Shown here piece by piece: positions 16,033-24,258 of a DNA stretch of 34,523 nt (position 1 is the first letter of the stretch; each line of letters begins with the position of its first letter). This stretch comes from Candidatus Omnitrophota bacterium (lineage in GTDB: Bacteria > Omnitrophota > Gorgyraeia > Gygaellales > Profunditerraquicolaceae). The stretch is from positions 1-34,523 of the forward strand of contig JAPLLR010000048.1 of NCBI GenBank assembly GCA_026387455.1. Reading direction: 5' to 3'. A program made the position numbers and the translations under genes. Under the pieces are notes generated by a model. That model made no database searches. It saw nothing but the letters and a program-made list of their open reading frames with translations, and was not told where the DNA came from.

Positions 16033-17327
16033 TTTTTATTCTTCTTTTTTACGGACGCGATGCTAGGATTCTTCCAGAACTCGCGCACCACGTAGTAGGC
16101 CTTGCGGGGAATGCGCTGATTCAGGCCGCTTTCCAGTTTTTCAGAGATGGCTACAATCCCAAACCACTCCTCGTTCATATTCTTGTTGCCTTCGACGTCG
16201 ATATCGAAATAATAACTGCCGTTAGACCAGTTGCTCTCGGTGTCATGCACCTTCCAGCTCTCTTCGGAATCCTGATTGTGCTTCCACCACTCATCTGTCC
16301 ATTCGAACATCGTGCCGCCGATACAATTGCCGGAACCCTTAAGGTTATTAGCTATATTCTCATAAATCTGACGCCACTGAAACTCTAGAAAATAAGCCTG
16401 CATATTCTGGTCTTCTTTTCTTAGTTTTGCGTCGTAGCAATCGGCGCCGAACTCCGCCATCATCACCGGCTTGTCAAAAGTAACTTTTAGCGAGCGGAAA
16501 AGATTGCCGAAAGTCTTACCTCTATATATAATGCAAGCTACCAAATCCACATCCTGGCAGTATTTATTGGCGCTATCAAGTCCAGCCAGCTCTCCGTTAC
16601 CCAGCGCCACCGGGTGATTCTGGTCTATTTTATGGATCTCTTTAGAGATATCATTGATATAGGAATAATAAATGCGTAGGCGGATATCTTTTTTCTTTGC
16701 CGGATCTGTTTCTTTATCCACTTCATCGCCTGTCCAGGGATTTACCCGGCCAAGGCAGGAATAATTATTTTCATTGCCCAATATCCACAATAATAGCCCG
16801 GGCTCATCCTTATACTCATTGACCATCTCCAAGACATCTTTCTTGATCCTCTCCTGGAACTTCTTGTCGCCGTAAAAAGGACACGGATACTCCCAGAAGC
16901 CCAGCCAGTGCCCAAGGATAGTGCGGATGCCGTAGTTATTATAAAGATCCCTGATTACCTGATGCACTTCTTGTTTATTCTCATGCGATTGATAAAGACG
17001 GATTGTATTGATGCCCATCTCCTTCATCAGCTTGCCGTCGATCATCCAGGGCTTGGCCGGATCAGACCACCAGTCATACTCATGATTTGTGCCGATAGTG
17101 ATGGGGTTATAACAGACCCCCTTAATAAGATAAGGTTTATTGTCCACTATAAGCTGGTAGTGGTTATTCTTAAGCTTCTTGATAAACACTTTTGCCCTGG
17201 GCCTCAAGGCCATACCCATGGCCAAAACCAGGCTTGCGGAAAATAGCACACAGGCCGCAAGAAAGATTATCTTGCGGCCCGTGAGCTTTACTTTTGAATT
17301 TGAGCTATTATTCGTACTTGATCTCAT
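16029..17327 (-). CDS. Membrane-anchored TIM-barrel glycoside hydrolase-like protein (GH2/GH5 clan A type)
   Basis: A 432-residue protein with a short cytoplasmic N-terminus and one hydrophobic helix (about residues 18-40) that anchors or exports it. After a small strand region (HYQLIVDNKPYLIKGVCYNP, about 56-75) comes a TIM barrel of the clan GH-A type. Expected acid/base Glu186 lies in WILGNEN at the end of strand 4, and the expected nucleophile is Glu292 in VMMAEFG. The barrel resembles the catalytic domain of GH2 without the beta-sandwich domains; the specificity cannot be predicted. It is a paralogue of the C-terminal half of the 782-residue protein at 18572-20920. The start overlaps the preceding gene by 20 bp and lacks a clear Shine-Dalgarno, so coupling is likely. 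Exact family assignment is uncertain. Confidence 0.82.
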   Translation of the reverse strand: MRSSTNNSSNSKVKLTGRKIIFLAACVLFSASLVLAMGMALRPRAKVFIKKLKNNHYQLIVDNKPYLIKGVCYNPITIGTNHEYDWWSDPAKPWMIDGKLMKEMGINTIRLYQSHENKQEVHQVIRDLYNNYGIRTILGHWLGFWEYPCPFYGDKKFQERIKKDVLEMVNEYKDEPGLLLWILGNENNYSCLGRVNPWTGDEVDKETDPAKKKDIRLRIYYSYINDISKEIHKIDQNHPVALGNGELAGLDSANKYCQDVDLVACIIYRGKTFGNLFRSLKVTFDKPVMMAEFGADCYDAKLRKEDQNMQAYFLEFQWRQIYENIANNLKGSGNCIGGTMFEWTDEWWKHNQDSEESWKVHDTESNWSNGSYYFDIDVEGNKNMNEEWFGIVAISEKLESGLNQRIPRKAYYVVREFWKNPSIASVKKKNKK

Positions 17328-18522
17328 CCAGATAGAACGTTATGCCACCGTTTTCATCCAGCGCTTCGGGAGCCTGCGATTCCATGTTAGTGGTCCAGCT
17401 GAAGCCGCCGAAGACATATGACATGTCCTTCCCAGCAAGGTCGATGATATACTGCTTCCATTCCTTGGTCAGGATCACCGGACCGATCTCTGCCGCGTCT
17501 GAATCCGCGAACTCCTTAATCAGGCCGCCTACTTTAAAAGTCTGGATATTTTCTCCGCCCTTTAAACCGCGCGCCCAAAAGGTGACTTTGGTCGCCTTGG
17601 AAAGGTCATATCCACCGTCAACATCTCCCCAGTTATTTGCCGGATTCTGCCAGTAAATACCTGCCCAGCCGTTTCCGGAATTGTCTTTATAAGTAACTTT
17701 AATGCAAGTCTCACCCAGGTAAGGATTATCCTTGGATTTGGAGTCAAGCTTTAAGTCTTTGCCTGTCTCTGCTCCAGGCATCCAGCCAGAGGGAATAAAG
17801 TGATTCCCCACTGAACGGCTGTCCGAATAGACATAGAACGGCATAGCTTCCTGTTTCTTGCCTTCCGGCTTTAAGGTTGCATCTGCTTCAAACTTCACGT
17901 CGTCAATATAAAAAGTCGCGCCCTCGGGATTCAGGTCGGCGTTTGCCACCCACGCGAAACCGCCGCTGACATAAGACAGGTCTTTTCCGGAGAGATTTAC
18001 CGTATACTGTTTCCAATCATTGGTAAGCTCGATAGGGCCGATCTCAACGCTCAATGAATCCGGATAGGGCTTTTTGCCGTCACTGCCGATACCGCCGACC
18101 TTTACTTTGTCAATAACCTCTCCACCTTTAGCACCCCGCGCCCAGAAGGTAAGCTTGGTCATGCCGGTAAGATCAAACCCACCCTTTTTGGTTCCCCAGT
18201 TCTGCGCGGGATTCTGCCAAGTGACGCCTGCCCAACCCTGATTCTGCGATTTCTTGGCGCTGTAAACGAACTCAATACAAGTCGTCCCGGAATGGGGATT
18301 TTCCGCATACTGATCGTTCATTTTTATATCGCTTGTGTCGCCCATCCATCCCGAAGGAATATAATGGTTGCCTCTTGCGCTCTTGTCAGCATATACCACA
18401 AATTCCTTTGCTTTCTCCGCTGGTGCTGCTGCTTCACTTGTTCCAGCTGCCTGCTCCTGCGCCATCGCCACCATCGGCAACGCCAGAACCAATGCTGCCA
18501 CTACTGCCAATAACTTCTTCAT
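17308..18522 (-). CDS. Secreted protein with two tandem carbohydrate-binding-like modules
   Basis: A 404-residue exported protein. The signal peptide ends near AMA/QEQ (residue 21), followed by an Ala-rich linker. Two homologous modules of about 175 residues follow (about 40-212 and 228-404). Each starts with (F/Y)VVY-type strands and NH(Y/F)IPSGWM, contains GWAG(V/I)(T/Y)WQNPA, then KLTFWARG or KVTFWARG, and ends with TFYIDDVK or TFYLDEIK. The beta-rich, Trp-rich pattern with an invariant ending is typical of jelly-roll carbohydrate-binding modules; no catalytic residues are evident. It lies between two glycosidase-like genes. A good Shine-Dalgarno (AAAGGAG) precedes the ATG. A glycan-binding role on the surface or in the periplasm is inferred. 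Confidence 0.82.
   Translation of the reverse strand: MKKLLAVVAALVLALPMVAMAQEQAAGTSEAAAPAEKAKEFVVYADKSARGNHYIPSGWMGDTSDIKMNDQYAENPHSGTTCIEFVYSAKKSQNQGWAGVTWQNPAQNWGTKKGGFDLTGMTKLTFWARGAKGGEVIDKVKVGGIGSDGKKPYPDSLSVEIGPIELTNDWKQYTVNLSGKDLSYVSGGFAWVANADLNPEGATFYIDDVKFEADATLKPEGKKQEAMPFYVYSDSRSVGNHFIPSGWMPGAETGKDLKLDSKSKDNPYLGETCIKVTYKDNSGNGWAGIYWQNPANNWGDVDGGYDLSKATKVTFWARGLKGGENIQTFKVGGLIKEFADSDAAEIGPVILTKEWKQYIIDLAGKDMSYVFGGFSWTTNMESQAPEALDENGGITFYLDEIKYE
17311..18405 (-). repeat. Intragenic duplication of a ~175-codon module
   Basis: Codons 40-212 (17887-18405) and 228-404 (17311-17841) encode the same module twice. Conserved blocks shared by both copies include IPSGWM, WQNPA.NWG, FWARG.KGGE and KQY...L.GKD.SYV.GGF.W. 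Confidence 0.85.
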
Positions 18523-18571
18523 TGCTACTGCTCCTTTCCTTTATACATCTACTGCTCTTTTTTCTTTTTCT

Positions 18572-20920
18572 TTATTTCCTATTCCAGGCCTTTTTGTACA
18601 TGTAGTACGACTTGCGCGGTTGTCTCAGGAACGGACTCATACTTCCGTCTCCCTGGCCGCTCAGCCCAAGCCATTCTTCATACATGTAGCCATCCGGAAA
18701 GGGCCCGGCCCACAGGCCCTTTGTGTCGTGGATCCTAGGCTCATACGCCTTCCACCACTCATCCAGATATTCAAAGGCTATCCCGCCGATGGAGTTACCC
18801 GCGCCGCCGCGAAAAGCCGTATTGGCAACAATATCTTCCCAGGAGCCGCGGTGATACTCCGCCTGCCCCTCTTCAGCCTGATCAGGAGTCCCGCTTTCCA
18901 TATACGCCCCGCAACCGTATTCGGTGATAAACACCGGCTTGCTTGTCTCTTCCTTTATGCCCTGCCAGAAACGGCCAAAGCCGTAATTCCCGCGGTAGGC
19001 ATTGGCTCCAAAAATATCCACTTCAGGCGCGGACTTACCGAATTTATCCAGATATAGAATGTCGCCGTTACAAATGGCCACCGGATGATCCGGATCAATG
19101 GCCTTAATGGCTCTTGCCGCCTCATTGGCAAAGGCAAAAAAAGCCTCCGGCTCTTTATCCGCGTTACAGCCGTAGCCGTAGATATTTTCATTTCCCAGGA
19201 GCCAGAATAAAATAAACGGTTCATCCTTATAAGCTTTCACCATCGAGGTGACCGACTCAATCATCTTCTTTTTCTGCTCTTCATTTTTATAATCCGTCCC
19301 CGGATTCCAAGCGGCACCCGAACCGATGGCGTATTTGCCAAGGAAGTCCCCCATGATCACCCGGATCCCGTATTTCTTATACAGGTCGCGCAAAAGCTCC
19401 TTATTTACTTTTTGCGGATGATGATATACCCTGATCGCATTCACACCCATCTCTTTCATTAAACGGAAATCTCCGACCGTTGGCTCATTAGTATCCTGCT
19501 TATTATTTTTGTTCTTATCCACAAACGCCTCATACGGCCCGTCGATCTTTCCGTTGTGGTTAAAATCATCATACATCCAATCCGACATTGAACCATCATC
19601 GGGAGATTGACCAACTTTTGTCGGAGTATAGGTGACGGCCTTGACCACAAATGGCTTATTATTCACCATTAACTGCCAGTCTCCGGTTTCATACTGGATC
19701 AAATGCACCTTGCCTTTCCCGAGGCGGCGCCGGATGCTTAAAAAATCCGTAGAGGGCTGCCTGGGCTTAAATTTATCAAAGATACTCGGTTTACCCACCT
19801 TGACGAACTTCCCGGGATTGGTGACGGTGATATCATCGCCAACATCATTATCGTAACCGTTAATGACTTTAATATCCGCATCTGCCAGCTTATAACCTAT
19901 TTGCGGATTATTGCGTAGGAGATAATTGATCTTTGTGATGGCTGCCTGGCCCACATACCATGGCGTATGCCAGTAAGTCAAGCCGTAGGAGCCCGGATAA
20001 TGCACGACTATTGCGTAATAACATTTCAGCGCATGCTTTATAAGGCCCGATTTTTCCAAAATCAAACCCGTATAAAACATCCGTATCCCCGGAGGTTCGG
20101 GCGCTGTGGCCCATTTTAAAAACGCAACCTCCAAGTCCGGTGACTGAAGAAAGTCCCAGTGTGAGCCCTCCAGGCGCTTGGCTTTCAGCGCTTTCTTAAA
20201 TTCCGGATCCTGGCGCACGGCGGAGGTATTCGGATATATTGCCTCCCCCACCGCGGCGATCAACCCTGCCTGGTCAGTGATCGCATACCGATAATCTTTT
20301 GTTCCGACATTCTTAAACTCGCCGTATTTTTCATAGTCCACGATTTCTTCTGTGCCGGGGTCATGTAAAATTACTTTTGTCACAAGCTGTGAAACTCTTG
20401 CCGCAGGCTTCTCTACCGCGACCTCGGTTTCAGGACAGGGTTCCGGCAGCGGCTCCCCAGGATTTAACTTAACGATACTTTCCCTGGAGATGCGGGCAAT
20501 GGACCAGAACCAGCCGCGCGGATCCCAGGCTTGCGCAAAACAATATTTCGTTAAGACGGTTTTAAAAGCCCCGATCGCTGCTTCACTCTTTCCCTGGTCC
20601 CGGTAGATCTCCCCGAATATAAAGTAGGCGGTGGCGACATCGTTTAATATTGACACTGCCTCTATCTCCGGCCTTGACTTAGGCAAAACCTTTAAAGATG
20701 CCTGCTCTTTATCAGCCTCATCCTTGTAAAGATCGATACACTGCTGGAGAATGGCTACAGCCGCATCGGTATCCTTTCTATCCCGCGCATCCCGTGCTTT
20801 AGCGATCAGCTCCGAGGAAGCGGATTGACCTTCTGCTGCGCACAAGCCATAAGTCGCAAGTGCTAAGCAGGTAAAAAAAGCAAAACTAAAAAACAAATTT
20901 GTTAATTTCCTATGCTTCAT
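18572..20920 (-). CDS. Exported two-domain protein: helical repeat N-half and TIM-barrel glycosidase-like C-half
   Basis: A 782-residue protein with a signal peptide (about residues 1-29). The N-half (about 33-350) has helical repeats of TPR type (AAVAILQQCIDLYKDEADKE, TAYFIFGEIYRDQGKSEAAI, HALKCYYAIVVHYPG). The C-half (about 400-782) is a clan GH-A TIM barrel paralogous to the protein at 16029-17327: WQLMVNNKPFVVKAVTY, then Glu578 in WLLGNEN as likely acid/base and Glu667 in VFITEYG as likely nucleophile. Between barrel entry and first helices there is an insertion (about 452-476) with two calcium-loop-like motifs, D-x-N-x-N-G-x-I-D and D-x-N-x-N-x3-D. It lies 6 bases after the symporter gene. 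The substrate is not predictable. Confidence 0.83.
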   Translation of the reverse strand: MKHRKLTNLFFSFAFFTCLALATYGLCAAEGQSASSELIAKARDARDRKDTDAAVAILQQCIDLYKDEADKEQASLKVLPKSRPEIEAVSILNDVATAYFIFGEIYRDQGKSEAAIGAFKTVLTKYCFAQAWDPRGWFWSIARISRESIVKLNPGEPLPEPCPETEVAVEKPAARVSQLVTKVILHDPGTEEIVDYEKYGEFKNVGTKDYRYAITDQAGLIAAVGEAIYPNTSAVRQDPEFKKALKAKRLEGSHWDFLQSPDLEVAFLKWATAPEPPGIRMFYTGLILEKSGLIKHALKCYYAIVVHYPGSYGLTYWHTPWYVGQAAITKINYLLRNNPQIGYKLADADIKVINGYDNDVGDDITVTNPGKFVKVGKPSIFDKFKPRQPSTDFLSIRRRLGKGKVHLIQYETGDWQLMVNNKPFVVKAVTYTPTKVGQSPDDGSMSDWMYDDFNHNGKIDGPYEAFVDKNKNNKQDTNEPTVGDFRLMKEMGVNAIRVYHHPQKVNKELLRDLYKKYGIRVIMGDFLGKYAIGSGAAWNPGTDYKNEEQKKKMIESVTSMVKAYKDEPFILFWLLGNENIYGYGCNADKEPEAFFAFANEAARAIKAIDPDHPVAICNGDILYLDKFGKSAPEVDIFGANAYRGNYGFGRFWQGIKEETSKPVFITEYGCGAYMESGTPDQAEEGQAEYHRGSWEDIVANTAFRGGAGNSIGGIAFEYLDEWWKAYEPRIHDTKGLWAGPFPDGYMYEEWLGLSGQGDGSMSPFLRQPRKSYYMYKKAWNRK

Positions 20921-20926
20921 TTTTCT

Positions 20927-22441
20927 CTAATCCTGGTGTCTTCTTTCCCTTTTGCGCCTTTCTTCTTCTATCCGTTCTTCCTCTGCCCTTCTTTCCCCTC
21001 TTCGCTGCTCTACCTGCGCGCGGATATCATATGCCCTATCCTCTGAGATATCAAATTTCATAATAAAGAAAATGGCGATCAAAGAGGTTACGATCGGAAT
21101 GCCGATATCATAGATCCTCATCCACAATAAAGTCCCGGTCGGTTGGGCCAAGCCGATCTCCTGCCGAAAACCGGTTGAGTTGATAAGCACCCCTGAGATA
21201 AGCGATGAAAGCGCTACTCCCAGTTTGACCATCCACCAGTATACGGCGCTGAACATGCCTTCGCGCCGGGTGCCGGTTTGGAGTTCGTCAAAGTCGCAAA
21301 CATCGGCAACCATGGAGCTCATGAGCGTGAAGAGCGATCCTAATCCGAACACGATGAAAGGAGCGGCGATGAAAAGTAAATAGGGATGGTCGGGATTGTA
21401 TCCTATCCATTTTAAGGCGTAACCGACGATTGAAATAGGGATAGTGATAAAAAACGTGTTCCTTTTCCCTAGCTTTCTGGATAGCCATGTGGTTAACCAA
21501 ATGACGCCCATAGTACAAATAGCGCAGAACGTTCCATAGAAGCCAAGCAATAGGCCCCCTTGCGCATAGGCCTGGTCAAGCACGGGGGCATTCTTAAAGA
21601 CATAGAAGAAAACGACATAGATGGTAAAAGCTGACGCGCACATGAATCCGCCAAAGATCAGCAAGGTGGCCAGGCAAAGCTTGACAAATGGCTTGCATTT
21701 AAGGGTAATGAAAGCCCCGCCAAAGAAGTCTTTCGTGATATTCCAACCGCCCCTGATATCAGGCTTTGGCAAGGTCTTGAAGTATTCTTTATTGAAGATT
21801 GCCGGCATGATTCCGCACCCAATGATAACGGCACCGATGATGATCGCTAGAGCTCTTCCGCCTTCAACGATATCCGAAAACCAGCCCTGGTTGTGCATAA
21901 TCGCCCAACACCAGGGAGCGATCAGCCAGGGCAATTGACCGACAAGATTGCTGGCTGCCTGCAGGCGCGTGCGCTCATGATAATCAGGCGTCATTTCATA
22001 TCCTAAAGCGATCCAGGGTATGGAAAAACAGGTGAATCCGATGAAATAGAGGGTTTGCAGTATTAAGAAGTAGCTGAAATAAAAGATTTCGCTATGCCCC
22101 TTATATAACTGGAACATGAGGGCATAGCAAATCCCCCCGGTTATCGCGCCGAAGAAGATAACCGGCTTGCGGCGCCCCCAGCGGGTGCGGATATTATCTG
22201 AAATGTAGCCGGTAATGGGGTCTGATATAGCATCTACGATCCGGGGAAGGGCTCCTACCAGGCCCACTAAAGCGGGATTCACGCCTAATCCGAGGTTTAA
22301 AACAATGACCATCTGTCCAATGAAAGCAGCCTGAGCAGTATTCGCAAACGCACCTATACTGTATATGAGTGTTTGAAAAAAGGGAATGCGGTCTTGGGGG
22401 GCTGTAACATGGTGTTTTGGCTTACCGGATGATTGATCCAT
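20927..22441 (-). CDS. GPH-family (MelB-like) sugar:cation symporter
   Basis: A 504-residue inner-membrane protein with about twelve hydrophobic segments. The signature of the glycoside-pentoside-hexuronide family is clear after helix 2: RIVDAISDPITGYISDNIRT followed by RWGRRKP, with the Asp residues used for cation coupling in MelB. ADVCDFDELQTGTRREGMFSAVYWW in the second half is also typical. The C-terminus carries an unusual cytoplasmic tail of about 30 residues made almost only of Arg and Glu. AAGGAGG precedes the ATG. Encoded between the ABC permeases and the exported glycosidases, it would import mono- or disaccharides released outside; the substrate is unknown. Confidence 0.9.
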   Translation of the reverse strand: MDQSSGKPKHHVTAPQDRIPFFQTLIYSIGAFANTAQAAFIGQMVIVLNLGLGVNPALVGLVGALPRIVDAISDPITGYISDNIRTRWGRRKPVIFFGAITGGICYALMFQLYKGHSEIFYFSYFLILQTLYFIGFTCFSIPWIALGYEMTPDYHERTRLQAASNLVGQLPWLIAPWCWAIMHNQGWFSDIVEGGRALAIIIGAVIIGCGIMPAIFNKEYFKTLPKPDIRGGWNITKDFFGGAFITLKCKPFVKLCLATLLIFGGFMCASAFTIYVVFFYVFKNAPVLDQAYAQGGLLLGFYGTFCAICTMGVIWLTTWLSRKLGKRNTFFITIPISIVGYALKWIGYNPDHPYLLFIAAPFIVFGLGSLFTLMSSMVADVCDFDELQTGTRREGMFSAVYWWMVKLGVALSSLISGVLINSTGFRQEIGLAQPTGTLLWMRIYDIGIPIVTSLIAIFFIMKFDISEDRAYDIRAQVEQRRGERRAEEERIEEERRKRERRHQD

Positions 22442-22510
22442 TAATTGAGCCTCCTTAATTTCCCGCTCTTACAAATCGGGGTAAATCGTATGTCCTCAAG
22501 TAAATATTTT

Positions 22511-23359
22511 TTATCCGTATATGGCTCCGGAAGTTACGCCCTTGACAATGTACTTCTGCATTACTAGGTATACAATTATAACCGGCAAGGCGGCAATGGT
22601 CAGGCCTGCCATTAAAAGCGGATAGTTAGTCACAAACTCTCCCTGAAACAGCTTAATTGCCACTTGAAGCGGCATAAATTGCCGTGAATCAAAAATAATC
22701 AGGGCCAGGATATATTCATTCCAGACCGCTAATGTATTGAACACCACCACAACTGCTAAAACAGGCTTGGCCAAAGGAAGCGCTACGTGCCACCAGATAC
22801 CCAACTTTGAACAGCCGTCCATGCGCGCGGCATCTTCAAGCTCTTTAGGCATCTTATCAAAAAATGTTTTCAATAAGAAAATGCTTACGGACAGCCCCAC
22901 ATTTATCATCGCCAGGATATAACCGACCGGAGTGTTTCTTAAATGCAGCTTATTCAGTAAAACATACAAAGCCACGAAACTGCCCGGAATCGGTATCATC
23001 ATTGCGGCTATAAACATGATGAATAAAACGTTTTTCCCCGGAAACTTTAGCCGGCTAAACGCGTAAGCAGCAAGAGAGGCAATGATAACTATGCCGACTA
23101 CGACTGTGGCAGTATAAAATATGCTGTTCAAGAAACACCTGCCAAACCCGCCCTCTTGCCAGGCAAGCACATAATTATTCAGGTGCAGTTGGTGCGGTAT
23201 CAGGGAAAAATCTTTGAATACCGTCTCCTGCGTTTTAAGGCTTGATGAAACCATCCAGAGCAAAGGATAAAGGCAAATAACCGTAACGCTGATCAAAAAA
23301 AGATGGATCAGGGTGTTTATTGTGCTTTTCTTGATTTTATAATAAATTGCTGCTCTCAT
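22511..23359 (-). CDS. Carbohydrate ABC transporter permease, MalG type
   Basis: A 282-residue inner-membrane protein with six predicted helices, of the binding-protein-dependent transport family (COG0395). The EAA loop that contacts the ATPase is visible as EDAARMDGCSKLGIWWHVALPLAKP (about residues 167-191). The typical N-terminus (LISVTVICLYPLLWMVSSSLK) and C-terminal QKYIVKGVTSGAIYG are present. Its ATG overlaps the stop of the MalF-type gene by 4 bp, so the two are translated together and should form the permease heterodimer. No ATP-binding subunit gene is in the window. Confidence 0.94.
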   Translation of the reverse strand: MRAAIYYKIKKSTINTLIHLFLISVTVICLYPLLWMVSSSLKTQETVFKDFSLIPHQLHLNNYVLAWQEGGFGRCFLNSIFYTATVVVGIVIIASLAAYAFSRLKFPGKNVLFIMFIAAMMIPIPGSFVALYVLLNKLHLRNTPVGYILAMINVGLSVSIFLLKTFFDKMPKELEDAARMDGCSKLGIWWHVALPLAKPVLAVVVVFNTLAVWNEYILALIIFDSRQFMPLQVAIKLFQGEFVTNYPLLMAGLTIAALPVIIVYLVMQKYIVKGVTSGAIYG

Positions 23360-24252
23360 GCTGTTTTAGGCTGCCGTTCTTTTGAAAAACGGTACTGGAT
23401 AAAAGAAATTATAACTAAAATCGTGCCAAAGCTGATCCCCTGCGCGCAGGCATAGCCAAACCGCGATGAGTCGCGCATCACAGCAAGGATCCTTAAGACC
23501 GGGACCGATGTATGCCCGGCAAATTCTCCGCCCACAAGACCGATGATCAATACGAACGCCTGCATTGTGCCCAGGACCGTAAGAATGCTTACCAATATGA
23601 TCACCGGCATCATTAAAGGGACGGTGATATTCTTGAATGACCGCCAGGCATTTGCGCCGTCAATATGCGCTGCTTCGTAAAGCTCACTGGGAATAGCCTG
23701 CAGGCCGGCTAAGAAAATAAGGAAACCCCAACCAAAACCCTTCCAGCTGTGCACAATGGCAACGGTAGTCAGCGCGGTGTTGGGGTCATTGAGCCAGCTG
23801 TGCACCAGATTCGGCAGGCCGATAGCTGTCAGCATGCGGTTGATCATATTGGCGCCTTCCACGTCGTTGATAATGAAGCGCCAGACCATGCCCACCACGA
23901 TCTCGGACAATACCGGCGGGATAAAGAATATCACCCGGTAAAAGTTCTTCATCTTGATTTCGCGGTCGCATGCCCATGCCAGAAGAAAGGCGATGGCGTT
24001 TTGGAAAATAAGCGCGATAATCGTGACCCATCCGGCATTACGCATTGCCTGCCACCAGCTGGGATCCTGAAATAGCATCTCCTTAAAATTAGCAAAACCC
24101 ACAAACACCGCATCTTTAAGAGGCACTATCCCATCCCAGTCGTAGAAACCCAACCTGAATACATAAATAAAAGGAATAATGTAGAATATGGCAAAGATCA
24201 AGACTGCGGGAGTGATGAATAAGTAGTTTTCTAGAATATTTTTTATGCGCAT
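23356..24252 (-). CDS. Carbohydrate ABC transporter permease, MalF type
   Basis: A 298-residue inner-membrane protein of the MalF/UgpA-like family (COG1175). It shows the N-terminal LFITPAVLIFAIFYIIPFIY helix and the EAA loop ELYEAAHIDGANAWRSFKNITVPLM (about residues 190-214). It lies 6 bases after the binding-protein gene and overlaps the MalG-type gene by 4 bp. It partners that protein to import an oligosaccharide delivered by the lipoprotein encoded upstream. Confidence 0.94.
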   Translation of the reverse strand: MRIKNILENYLFITPAVLIFAIFYIIPFIYVFRLGFYDWDGIVPLKDAVFVGFANFKEMLFQDPSWWQAMRNAGWVTIIALIFQNAIAFLLAWACDREIKMKNFYRVIFFIPPVLSEIVVGMVWRFIINDVEGANMINRMLTAIGLPNLVHSWLNDPNTALTTVAIVHSWKGFGWGFLIFLAGLQAIPSELYEAAHIDGANAWRSFKNITVPLMMPVIILVSILTVLGTMQAFVLIIGLVGGEFAGHTSVPVLRILAVMRDSSRFGYACAQGISFGTILVIISFIQYRFSKERQPKTA

Positions 24253-24258
24253 GTGGAT

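Noticed and set aside
18368-19057. Plus-strand open frame of 229 codons across the module-protein/TIM-barrel junction
   Set aside because: Antisense to two well-supported genes, low-complexity composition (runs of Ala, Leu, Phe), and no ribosome site or family similarity.
23025-23034. AAAACGTTTT palindrome inside the MalG-type permease gene as an operator
   Set aside because: It encodes a conserved-looking Lys-Asn-Val-Leu stretch deep inside the gene, far from any promoter; probably codon coincidence.
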